Positions 50,158 to 58,231 of a stretch of DNA of 64,000 bases are shown here, piece by piece; position 1 is the stretch's first letter; every line of letters starts with the position of its first letter. Made by a program: the position numbers and the translations under genes. The notes beneath the pieces were generated by a model. It did no database searches, was not told the origin of the DNA, and saw only the letters and a list, made by a program, of their open reading frames with translations. Origin of the DNA: CAWBUW01 sp963792075 (GTDB taxonomy: Bacteria > Chloroflexota > Anaerolineae > Anaerolineales > UBA4823); assembly GCA_963792075.1 (NCBI GenBank), contig CAWBUW010000007.1, forward strand, positions 372,001-436,000, written 5' to 3'.

Positions 50158-51639
50158 ATGAAAGTTCTTCTGGTTTACCCGCGATTTCCCGACACGTTTT
50201 GGAGCTTCCGCCATGCTTTGAAGTTTATCCGCAAGAAAGCTTCTTCAGCGCCACTGGGGCTTTTGACGGTGGCGGCCATGCTACCTCCGGAGTGGGACCT
50301 GTGCCTGGTGGACCTGAATACCACCGAGCTGGCTGCCTCAGACCTGGCCTGGGCAGATTATGTCTTTATCAGCGCCATGGTAGTGCAGCGCGATTCGGTA
50401 AACCAGGTGGTGGCGCAATGCAAGGCAGCCGGGAAGCCTATCGTGGCCGGAGGCCCCTTGTTTACAAGTGAGTCTGAAGCCTTTCCAGATATTGATCACC
50501 AGGTGCTGAACGAAGCGGAAATCACGCTGCCTCTGTTCCTGGCGGACCTGGCGCGCGGCCAGGCGCAGCGGATTTATGCCACCCCCGATTTCCCTGACCT
50601 GTACCAAACACCCGTCCCGCGCTGGGACTTGGTAGATTTCTCGGAGTATGCCACGATGGATATCCAGTTCTCCCGTGGCTGCCCCTATGACTGTGAGTTC
50701 TGTAATATCACCGCGCTGCTGGGCCGCCGCCCGCGCACAAAAAGTGCGACGCAAGTTGTGGCCGAGCTGGACCGCCTGTACGCCCTGGGTTGGCGGGATG
50801 GGGTCTTCTTTGTGGATGACAACTTCATTGGGAATAAGAAACAGTTAAAGACCGAGATCCTGCCTGCCCTGATCGCCTGGCGGCAGGGGAAAGCGGGCCT
50901 GCCTTTCAGCACTGAGGCTTCGATCAACCTGGCGGATGATCCGGATTTGATGCGCATGATGACACAGGCCGGGTTCAACACAGTGTTCATTGGCATCGAA
51001 TCGCCGGATGAAGACAGCCTGGAAGAGTGCAATAAATTCCAGAACAAGGGGCGAGATATGTTGGCCAGCGTCCGGCGCATCCAACAGGCGGGGATGCAGG
51101 TGCAGGGTGGGTTTATCGTCGGGTTCGACCACGATCCCCCCTCCATTTTCCAGCGACAGATTGACTTCATCCAAAAGAGCGGGATCGTTTCGGCCATGGT
51201 GGGGCTGCTGCAAGCGCCGTATGGCACGCACCTGTACCAGCGGCTGAACGCAGAGGGGCGGGTTCTGGAGCAAACCTCCGGGAATAACGTAGATGGCTCG
51301 ACCAATATCATCCCCAAGATGGATATGGAGCTGCTGCGGGAAGGCTACCGGAACATCCTGAACCAGATCTATTCACCGGCACTCTATTACGAGCGCGTGA
51401 TTACCTTCCTGAAAGCATATCGGCCTTCCGGGCTGAGGGTGCAATTGAAAATGGAGCACGTCCTGGCGCTGGGGCGCTCGATCTACCTGCTGGGAATGCG
51501 GGGCGAAGAGAGGCTGCATTACTGGAAGCTGTGGCTGTGGGTCTTGTTGAATAAGCCCCGTCTGTTCCCAGAGGCGATCACGCTGGCGATCTATGGCTAT
51601 CATTTCCGCCAGATCAGCGAGCAGGCCGCGCGGGCTTAG
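50158..51639 (+). CDS. B12-binding-domain radical SAM protein (DUF4070 type)
   Basis: A 493-residue class B-like radical SAM enzyme. The N-terminal cobalamin-binding-like Rossmann domain spans about 1-150 (MKVLLVYPRFPDTFWSF). The cluster cysteines 175, 179 and 182 lie in RGCPYDCEFCN, and a C-terminal DUF4070-like helical domain follows. The start at 50158 has GAGGTGAAAG upstream; ATG 50116 would add 14 residues without a good ribosome site. The DxHxxG cobalamin motif is not visible, so cobalamin may not be bound base-off. The substrate is unknown; relatives act on lipids, hopanoids or peptides. Confidence -1.
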   Translation: MKVLLVYPRFPDTFWSFRHALKFIRKKASSAPLGLLTVAAMLPPEWDLCLVDLNTTELAASDLAWADYVFISAMVVQRDSVNQVVAQCKAAGKPIVAGGPLFTSESEAFPDIDHQVLNEAEITLPLFLADLARGQAQRIYATPDFPDLYQTPVPRWDLVDFSEYATMDIQFSRGCPYDCEFCNITALLGRRPRTKSATQVVAELDRLYALGWRDGVFFVDDNFIGNKKQLKTEILPALIAWRQGKAGLPFSTEASINLADDPDLMRMMTQAGFNTVFIGIESPDEDSLEECNKFQNKGRDMLASVRRIQQAGMQVQGGFIVGFDHDPPSIFQRQIDFIQKSGIVSAMVGLLQAPYGTHLYQRLNAEGRVLEQTSGNNVDGSTNIIPKMDMELLREGYRNILNQIYSPALYYERVITFLKAYRPSGLRVQLKMEHVLALGRSIYLLGMRGEERLHYWKLWLWVLLNKPRLFPEAITLAIYGYHFRQISEQAARA

Positions 51640-51642
51640 GAT

Positions 51643-51918
51643 TTATACAGGCTTTTGTTTCGCTTGTTGCTCCGTCTGGATCGCGGCGTCGATATCGTGG
51701 CGATGGGCGGCGTAAAAGTCCAGTGCTTCCTGCACCTGCGCATACGTCAGGTGATACTTTTCTGCTAACCGTTCTGCACTCAAGTGACGCTGCTGGGATT
51801 CCACCACCAGAGTTTGGACGCGGATGCGCGTGCCGCGCAGCACAGGCGTGGGCCGCCCGGATGTGGCACTGCGGTAGGTGATGTCTGGAAAGTGGGGATC
51901 GTCCATTGTTTTGCGCAT
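51643..51918 (-). CDS. DUF433-domain protein
   Basis: A 91-residue DUF433 protein with the family core RGTRIRVQTLVVESQQRHLSAERLAEKY followed by LTYAQVQEALDFYAAH, a winged-helix-like fold. DUF433 genes are often antitoxins paired with a DUF5615 PIN-like toxin; no such partner is adjacent, so this is a solitary copy. A second ATG 12 bases in (MDDPHF) is a possible start. Convergent with the radical SAM gene, separated by 3 bases. Confidence -1.
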   Translation of the reverse strand: MRKTMDDPHFPDITYRSATSGRPTPVLRGTRIRVQTLVVESQQRHLSAERLAEKYHLTYAQVQEALDFYAAHRHDIDAAIQTEQQAKQKPV

Positions 51919-52089
51919 GGTGTGTCCTTAGTGATTCCAATCCCTAAGAGGTTTTAAACTCTAAAGTCTACAGGAAGTGTGGATGTGAACTGTCCGGCAG
52001 ATGATGCCCCCAATGCCGATTCTGAAAAAAGTTCACTCATAAGAATATTGTACCAGGGAAAAGGACATTAAAACCCGGCTCTCTGGGGT

Positions 52090-52181
52090 TGTCCAAAAAG
52101 ACGAAAACAAGGGGAAAATATACGTACCTATGGGGGTGGCGCGAAGCGCCACCCCCATAGGTACGTATTAATTTTCTTCCT
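52090..52181. repeat. Dispersed hairpin element, family copy C
   Basis: TTGTCCAAAAAGACGAAAACAAG on its left matches copies A and B; the core has a perfect 22-bp stem (52121-52142 with 52146-52167) around GAA (apex GCGC-GAA-GCGC). It lies just past the GDH-CBS stop. The stretch 51919-52089 shows no gene. Confidence -1.
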
Positions 52182-52189
52182 TTATCCGA

Positions 52190-54061
52190 TCAGGCTGGTT
52201 TTGCAACTAACAGCGCTGCCAGCGAGCGGCGGGCGAGGCGATCTGATGAAACCACGCCAAGCACTTCGGCGCCGCGCACGATGGGCAGTGCGGAAATCTC
52301 GTGGTATTCCAGCTTGCGCACCAGGTCGAGGATGGTGTCGGTGGGGCTGGCGCTGATCACCGAGCGGGTCATGATCTTTTCGACAGAGGTGGTGTTGGGT
52401 AGGCCATGCGCAGTGGCCAGGGTGATATCCCAATCGGTGACGACGCCGACCAGCTCGTCTTGTGGGTTGATTACGGCGAGGATGGGGCAGCCAGCTTCCA
52501 CCAGGAGCTGCGCGGCCTGAAAGATGGAGGAAGAGACGGGCAGGGTGATGATGCGCTCCATGATGTCGGCAGCTTTGCGTTTGCGCTCGCGCGAGGTGAT
52601 GCGCTGAATGCTGATCTCCTCGGCAGCTTCGCAGGGCAGCGTGTCAGCGTCGGCGATGAGCAGGTCCACCAGCTCGCGCATGTTGCGTCGGATGACTTCC
52701 TCGCGCGCCTTTTCAGCCGCTAGGCGGCGCTGTTCGGCCAGCGCTTGCAGGTCGGCAGCGTGTTCGGCCAGCCATTTATCTGTTCCGGCGCGGTCGCCGA
52801 GCAGCTCATCCGGAACGCGCAGGTGGACGGGGGTCTTGATCAGGTTCTCCTGCGCGGCAAAGATGACCCCACCCGAGTTGACCAGGTAATCGGTGATGAT
52901 GAGCACGCCACGCTCGCGGTACACGGCGCGTTCCATGCGGGCGCGTGCGGCCTGGCGGGCCAGGTCGGGTGAGTAAGTGTTGGCGCCCTCGACGATAATG
53001 GCAAATTTACCCATCCTATCAATAGTCATGGATGGATGTGAAGCAGCGTCGGTATCCAGGTAGTTGGCGATGGGTGCGGCAGGGATCAGGCAGAAGGCGG
53101 ATTCGCGCAGCAGGTCATCGGGCGCGTTGGAGAACTTGGTCGGCGGTTCGTCCGAGGCGGGCTGGTTGGATTTCAAATCAAAGAAAGATCGCGCCACCGC
53201 ACGCTGCCGGCGCCAGAGCTTGAACAGGGCATCCACGGGCAGGCCGTTTTCATCGTAAATGTAGCCAGAGGAGTCACTGACGCCAATGACACGCGCTTTG
53301 GGCATGCGTTCGTGCAAGATGCGCGCTGCGTGCGCGCCGACTGAGCCAAACCCTTGCAACAGCACGGTGAGATCTTTTGGGTCTGGAACGGTCAGGTTGG
53401 CAAACTGGGGCAGCGCCTGCAGGCGGGGCAGCTCTTTGAGCAGAGCGTCGATGGCAATGACCAGCCCGCCGCCCGCCGCACCCAGGTCATCGATGCGGCT
53501 GCCGCCCATTTCGGAAGGCTTGGAGAGGGCGTTATCCAGGCCGTTCTGGATGGCGATGGTCTTCATGTCGGCGTCGTTAGTGCCCACATCTGGGCCGGGC
53601 AGATAGATATCGCGGTAGCGGTAAAGCAGGCGCGCAAAGCGGCGCACGACCTCGGTATGTGTGGCGCGGTCCTGGTCAGGATCGGTGACGATGCCGGCCT
53701 TGCCGCCACCGTAGGGCAAGTAAGCGGCCGCGTTCTTAAGCGTCATGCCGCGCGCCATGTTGTTGACATCAGCCGGCGTCAGGTCGGGAAGCATGCGAAT
53801 GCCGCCCATCGAGGGCCGGCCCATCGCCAGGTTATCCACTACCAGGTAGCCGCCCACTTCCAGCGGAGTCTCGTCGTCCCATAAGAAGGCAACGAGCTTG
53901 GGCCCCAGCCGGTCTGCCTGGATGCCCAGGCGGGCGAGCCGGTCCATATCCATCGGTCCGAACTCCATGAAGCACATGCCCTCCTCGCGTACCAGGCGGT
54001 TTTCCCAGGTCTGAGCAGGCAGGCGCTCACGGAGGAACGCATCCATCTTTTTCGGTATCAT
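52190..54061 (-). CDS. Glutamate dehydrogenase-family protein fused to a CBS-domain pair
   Basis: A 623-residue fusion. Residues about 1-430 are a Glu/Leu/Phe/Val dehydrogenase: GGIRMLPDLT, the catalytic-Lys loop PYGGGKAGI, DVGTND, and the NAD(P) motif QGFGSVGAHAARIL. After an Arg/Glu-rich helical linker, two CBS motifs follow (about 495-545 IMERIITLPVSSSIFQAAQLL, and 560-610 IMTRSVISASPTDTILDLV). CBS pairs bind adenine nucleotides, so the enzyme is probably allosterically tuned by energy state. The reaction is oxidative deamination or its reverse. The fusion is uncommon among GDH proteins I know. Confidence -1.
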   Translation of the reverse strand: MIPKKMDAFLRERLPAQTWENRLVREEGMCFMEFGPMDMDRLARLGIQADRLGPKLVAFLWDDETPLEVGGYLVVDNLAMGRPSMGGIRMLPDLTPADVNNMARGMTLKNAAAYLPYGGGKAGIVTDPDQDRATHTEVVRRFARLLYRYRDIYLPGPDVGTNDADMKTIAIQNGLDNALSKPSEMGGSRIDDLGAAGGGLVIAIDALLKELPRLQALPQFANLTVPDPKDLTVLLQGFGSVGAHAARILHERMPKARVIGVSDSSGYIYDENGLPVDALFKLWRRQRAVARSFFDLKSNQPASDEPPTKFSNAPDDLLRESAFCLIPAAPIANYLDTDAASHPSMTIDRMGKFAIIVEGANTYSPDLARQAARARMERAVYRERGVLIITDYLVNSGGVIFAAQENLIKTPVHLRVPDELLGDRAGTDKWLAEHAADLQALAEQRRLAAEKAREEVIRRNMRELVDLLIADADTLPCEAAEEISIQRITSRERKRKAADIMERIITLPVSSSIFQAAQLLVEAGCPILAVINPQDELVGVVTDWDITLATAHGLPNTTSVEKIMTRSVISASPTDTILDLVRKLEYHEISALPIVRGAEVLGVVSSDRLARRSLAALLVAKPA

Positions 54062-54082
54062 TCATTTTCCTTTACGGGAGTC

Positions 54083-54118
54083 GGGTATTTTGTGTGGGCA
54101 AAGCCACACAAAATACCC
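54083..54118. repeat. Hairpin upstream of the GDH-CBS gene
   Basis: GGGTATTTTGTGTGG (54083-54097) pairs with its complement (54104-54118) around GCAAAG. Confidence -1.
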
Positions 54119-54134
54119 ACCTATCTATTTTTTA

Positions 54135-54163
54135 GGGATGTGTGTGGAATGCACACACATCCC
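54135..54163. repeat. Short hairpin upstream of the GDH-CBS gene
   Basis: GGGATGTGTGTG and CACACACATCCC pair around GAATG; it follows the stop of the unknown gene at 54170 closely on the minus strand. Confidence -1.
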
Positions 54164-54169
54164 GGTAGA

Positions 54170-55432
54170 TTAATGAAGATTCGATGCTGCAATGAACGAC
54201 AGGCCGTGCTGGGTGAGGGCCCAGGCAGTCTGGTTGCAGGCGTCAAACTTGTCCAGGAAATTGACTTCCATGGCGGGCATGTCGCCGGTGGCGATCACTT
54301 CGGACTTGTCGCGGAAGTAATCCAGGATGTCGGAGGGATGAGCGCGAGCACCGTCGATCTCGGGATCTCCGCCTTCGTGCTTGGCAGAGATATTCGCCAC
54401 ATGATCGGCGAGCTGCACCAGCTCTTCCCGCCGGTTGTAGGGCTGGCGTACGATGCTCTTGAAAGTCTCGGTGATGTGGTGTTCGAAGCGTACCATTTCT
54501 TCGAAGCCGAGCTGCTTGCGGAACTGGGCTGTAATTTCCATTGACTGGTTATTGACCGAGTTGGACCAGTTGAAGCCGATCAGCGGAGAGGTACCATCAT
54601 CGCGAGCGAAGAGCTTGGCACCGAGCAGAGTCCACAGGGCAGCGTAGGGATTGTCATTGCCCATGAAGACCGAGATCTTGAACTCGATGTCGATCCCCAG
54701 GCGGTGAAGCAGGTAGCCTACCAGCACGGTGCCAGGGTTGATATTCAGCACCTGGCGCACGCCGTAGGTTGTATAGTAGTAAAGGAATTCATCTGCCCAC
54801 TTGAGCGGGTAATGGTTGGGCTGGCCGACGCCGCCAAAGTAGCCCGTGATGGTAGCCGGGCCACCGAGGTGGATGTTGGAGCCGTCTGTGCCCTTGGTGT
54901 CCAGAGTTTCCACGTAGCTGGCGCCGATGATCTGCATGGCTGCTGCCAGCGCGGGCAGGTCACCATCGGCTTCCTGTTCTTTCATCTTGCGTACCTTGAT
55001 GAAGCGCCCAGGCATCAACACCCGCTGCTCGATGGCCTTCTGGGCTGCGGCGATGATCCAGGGGAAGTACTGCAAGGCAGAGACTTCGAGCGTTACGGCG
55101 AACTCGTCTTTGAATTTCGTCTTGGCGGCCGCCTCGCCCAGCACTTTGCGGCGATAGTCGGCGATGGAGATGAAAGCCTTCCGGTCCGCCTGTAACTGAA
55201 GCCATTCCAGGTCTTTGATGTACTCGGGTTTTGTCGCAGCGACTTTGGAGAGCAAATTGGAGAGCTGCCCGGCAGCCCGTCCTTTTTGGTTGATTTCAGC
55301 CGGGCTGCCATATTTGGCCACCACTTCCAACACGCCATTGATCACCTGGGAGTCGGGGTTCAGCAGCAGCGCGTTGATGTCATCCAGGCGAGAAGTGGGG
55401 ATTTTCAGGAGTTGGCGTAAATCATTTTCCAT
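54170..55432 (-). CDS. Unrecognised conserved protein coupled to panB
   Basis: About 420 residues with no family I can name. There is no signal peptide or membrane helix. The N-terminal third is helical; the centre is Gly/Asn-rich (GGPATITGYFGGVGQPN, LNINPGTVLVGYLLHRLGI), suggesting an alpha/beta barrel. Conserved-looking polar clusters include MGNDNPYAA, NWSNSVNNQSME, RFEHHITETFKS and SAKHEGGDPE, whose His and Glu could bind metal. ATG at 55432 has GAGG 8 bases upstream; GTG at 55444 overlapping the panB stop is the alternative. Tight linkage implies a role in the same pathway as the PanB homologue. Confidence -1.
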   Translation of the reverse strand: MENDLRQLLKIPTSRLDDINALLLNPDSQVINGVLEVVAKYGSPAEINQKGRAAGQLSNLLSKVAATKPEYIKDLEWLQLQADRKAFISIADYRRKVLGEAAAKTKFKDEFAVTLEVSALQYFPWIIAAAQKAIEQRVLMPGRFIKVRKMKEQEADGDLPALAAAMQIIGASYVETLDTKGTDGSNIHLGGPATITGYFGGVGQPNHYPLKWADEFLYYYTTYGVRQVLNINPGTVLVGYLLHRLGIDIEFKISVFMGNDNPYAALWTLLGAKLFARDDGTSPLIGFNWSNSVNNQSMEITAQFRKQLGFEEMVRFEHHITETFKSIVRQPYNRREELVQLADHVANISAKHEGGDPEIDGARAHPSDILDYFRDKSEVIATGDMPAMEVNFLDKFDACNQTAWALTQHGLSFIAASNLH

Positions 55433-55443
55433 TTCTTGCCTCA

Positions 55444-56298
55444 CTACAGCAGCTTTAAGAGCTCGTTGTATTCTTCATCCGGCATACCGAACCAGTTCTC
55501 AGGCTGGGGGAAAGTCTTGGTCGAGACTTCATCCACGTAGCCCTTCAGGCCGTCCAGAATCACTTTCCCGGCCTCGCCAAAGACCTTGGCCATGCGCGGC
55601 TTGAAGCGCGGGTACAGACCAAACATATCGTGATAGATCAGGAGCTGGCCATGTGCATCTGGCCCGGAGCCCAGGCTCATGATCAGGCAATTCTCAGACC
55701 GTTCGGTGATCAGCTTGCACAGACGGTCTGGCACCATCTCGAGCAGGATCATAAAAGCGCCGGCTTTTTCGAGCGCTTTGGCATCGTCCACGATCTTTTT
55801 AGCTACCAGCGCGCTCTTACCCTGCACGTGAAAGCCGCCCAGGGCGGAAACGGACTGCGGCGTCAGGCCCAGGTGACCGATCGCCGGGATACCCGCGCGC
55901 ACGATGCCCTGGATGCGGTCGGCCATCTCGGTGCCGCCTTCCAGCTTGATCGCGTCGCAGCCGGCTTCAGCCATGAAGCGCCCGGCGTTGCGGATGCCAC
56001 TCTCGATGCTGGCCTGGTAGGTCATGTAGGGCATATCGCCTACCACGAACACGTTGGGTGCGCCGCGGCGCACGGCCTGAGCGTGGCGGATCATGTCTTC
56101 CATCGTCACAGGCAATGTACTCTCGTAGCCGAGCATGGTCATGCCCAGGCTGTCACCGACCAGGATCATGTCGATCCCGGCCTGTTCTTGCAGGTAAGCA
56201 GTAGGGTAATCGTAACAAGTCAGCCAGGTGATTGGCTTGCCTTCTGCAGCCTTTTTAAATAACTGCGGCAGAGTCGGTTTCTTACGTTCAGCAGACAT
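55444..56298 (-). CDS. panB: 3-methyl-2-oxobutanoate hydroxymethyltransferase (PanB family)
   Basis: A 284-residue TIM-barrel enzyme of pantothenate synthesis that adds a hydroxymethyl group from methylene-THF to ketoisovalerate. Typical elements are ITWLTCYDYPTA, GDSLGMTMLGYESTLPVTM, IKLEGG, GHLGLTPQSV and GQLLIYHDMFGL. Where most PanB have IGIGAGP this one has MSLGSGP, and the neighbours are not panC or panD. It could be true PanB or a paralogue used with the unknown downstream gene. GGAGG precedes ATG. Confidence -1.
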   Translation of the reverse strand: MSAERKKPTLPQLFKKAAEGKPITWLTCYDYPTAYLQEQAGIDMILVGDSLGMTMLGYESTLPVTMEDMIRHAQAVRRGAPNVFVVGDMPYMTYQASIESGIRNAGRFMAEAGCDAIKLEGGTEMADRIQGIVRAGIPAIGHLGLTPQSVSALGGFHVQGKSALVAKKIVDDAKALEKAGAFMILLEMVPDRLCKLITERSENCLIMSLGSGPDAHGQLLIYHDMFGLYPRFKPRMAKVFGEAGKVILDGLKGYVDEVSTKTFPQPENWFGMPDEEYNELLKLL

Positions 56299-56363
56299 TA
56301 TTCCTCCTTCTGAATATTTTGTATGGTTGCACAGCTAATGTGGCGCATCCCATACAATTCGGA

Positions 56364-58154
56364 TTAATCCACCATCAAGGTTTTGCTCAAGTTACGCGGC
56401 GAGTCCGGGTCCTGGCGGTGCGCCAGACAGAGCTGGTAAGCCAGGTACTGCAGCGGCAGGGCAGCGACGAGTGGGTTGAGCAGAGGCCCGGAGGGTGGCA
56501 GCGCGATCAGGCGTGATGCATTGGCCTGCAGGCGGAGATCCACTTCACCCAGGACAATCGCCCGCCCGTAGCGCGCGGTCACCTCGTTGATGCCGCTGAC
56601 CATCAACGGCACTTCCTGTGGACCGGCGATAAAGAGCACGGGGTAGTTTTCCAGGACTGCCGAGAGAGGCCCATGCTTGAACTCGGTGGAAAGCAAGCCC
56701 TCGCAATGCGCATAGCTGATCTCTTTGATCTTCAATGCCCCTTCGAGCGCCACTGGATAAGTCGCGCCATGGCCCAGGCAATAAAACTCGTCCCACTTTA
56801 CCAACTCTATGGCCAGCTCGGTCATCTGCGGCGAGGTAGTCTCCAAGGTTTGCTGTAAGAGGTCAGGCAGACGATCCAGGTTAGCGGTGGGCAGGTTGCT
56901 CATCTTCAACGCCAGGTACAGGAAAGCGAGCGCCTGGTTTGTGAAGGACTTCGTCGCCGGTACGCTGACCTCGTATCCGCAGGCCAGAGGCAGGTAATGC
57001 TCGGTGACCCGGCTGATCGTGGAACCAGGCACGTTGACCAGCCCCAGTGTGGTCACACCTTTCTGGCGCGCCACTTCTTCCGCAGTGAGAATATCTTTGG
57101 TTTCACCGCTCTGGCTGACGAAAACAGCAACGTCGCTGGAACCAAGGGCCGGGCCATACTGCGCCACGAATTGGGTGGCTGGCACCGGGATAGCCGGCCT
57201 GCCTACCAGGTAGGCCGCATACACCGCACCCAGCATGCTGGCGTGGTAAGAAGAACCGCACCCCACCAGGTACAGGTTGCGCGCTTCAGCCATATGCTCG
57301 GCCATGGGCAGCACCTGGGGTAAGTCCTCGAGCTGGCGGATCAGCTCGCCAGCGCGCTTGGGCTGCTCGTGGATTTCCTTGAGCATGAAGTGGTCATACC
57401 CGTTCTTATTGGCAGTCTCCAGCTTCTCGGTGATTACTTCCACCGGACGGTCTACCTGTGCGCCATCCAATATCCGCCGGATCTCGACCCGGTCAGGCCA
57501 AAGGGTGACGATCTCTCCATCCATAATGCGGATGATGCGCCGGGTGAGTGGTAGCAGCCCAAGCAGTTCTGAGGAGATATAGTTCTCGCCTTCGCCCAGG
57601 CCAACGACCAGGCCAGAGCCTTTCTTGATGGCGCACAGCCGGTCCTCGCCTATTTTGCCGATCACAAAAGCGTAATCGCCCTGTAGATCATGGTAGGCGC
57701 AACGCGTGGCCTCCACCAGGTCAAACCCCTGGTTGAGATAACGTTCCACAGCATGTACACAGGTCTCGCCATCATTGGTGGAGCGTACCAGCATGCCTTC
57801 ATCGATAAACTGCTGGCGCAACTCTACGTTGTTGACGATGTTGCCGTTGTGCGCGCCGACCAGGTCGCCATCCGAGTCCAGATGCGGTTGGGCATTGGCC
57901 TGCGAGGGGTGCCCGAAAGTAGCCCAGCGGAGCTGGAAGATACCTCGCTGGCCGTACATCTCATCGACGCCCAGCCGCGGGGCAACCTCTTCGATGCGGC
58001 CCATATCTTTGCGCAGATCGATCTTGCCGTCAGCATGCAGCGTGGCGCAGCCGACGGAATCATAGCCCCGGTAAGAAAGGCGCCGCCCGGCTTCCAGGAG
58101 TAAAGCCCCCAGCTTTTTCTCAGTGTTGGTGACAATGCCGAAAATGCCGCTCAT
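56364..58154 (-). CDS. GlmS-family glucosamine-fructose-6-phosphate aminotransferase with Ser in place of the catalytic Cys
   Basis: A 596-residue two-domain protein. The N-terminal Ntn glutaminase domain starts MSGIFGIV instead of MCGI-G; residue 2 is coded AGC, so the nucleophilic Cys is Ser. Other glutaminase residues are partly kept: LRWATFGHPS, AHNGNIVNN, TNDGET. Two SIS isomerase domains follow (VGCGSSYHASMLG, VSQSGETKD), and the C-terminal RNLSKTLMVD carries the conserved Lys. It may depend on ammonia, use Ser weakly, or be a paralogue with another amine donor. No glmS ribozyme is seen upstream; TTGACA at 58200-58195 on the minus strand is the only promoter hint. Confidence -1.
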   Translation of the reverse strand: MSGIFGIVTNTEKKLGALLLEAGRRLSYRGYDSVGCATLHADGKIDLRKDMGRIEEVAPRLGVDEMYGQRGIFQLRWATFGHPSQANAQPHLDSDGDLVGAHNGNIVNNVELRQQFIDEGMLVRSTNDGETCVHAVERYLNQGFDLVEATRCAYHDLQGDYAFVIGKIGEDRLCAIKKGSGLVVGLGEGENYISSELLGLLPLTRRIIRIMDGEIVTLWPDRVEIRRILDGAQVDRPVEVITEKLETANKNGYDHFMLKEIHEQPKRAGELIRQLEDLPQVLPMAEHMAEARNLYLVGCGSSYHASMLGAVYAAYLVGRPAIPVPATQFVAQYGPALGSSDVAVFVSQSGETKDILTAEEVARQKGVTTLGLVNVPGSTISRVTEHYLPLACGYEVSVPATKSFTNQALAFLYLALKMSNLPTANLDRLPDLLQQTLETTSPQMTELAIELVKWDEFYCLGHGATYPVALEGALKIKEISYAHCEGLLSTEFKHGPLSAVLENYPVLFIAGPQEVPLMVSGINEVTARYGRAIVLGEVDLRLQANASRLIALPPSGPLLNPLVAALPLQYLAYQLCLAHRQDPDSPRNLSKTLMVD

Positions 58155-58231
58155 AGTAGTTGATACTATAGCTTACTATAACGGCGGAGGCAATGTCAAT
58201 TGACAAATATCATCTTAACGGGAGGGGGTTG

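Noticed and set aside
51643..51918. DUF433 protein as part of a toxin-antitoxin pair
   Set aside because: No PIN-like DUF5615 or other toxin ORF lies next to it; the flanking bases hold a radical SAM gene and a repeat.
58155..58231. glmS ribozyme upstream of the GlmS-like gene
   Set aside because: Only 77 bases separate the genes and no ribozyme core sequence is visible.
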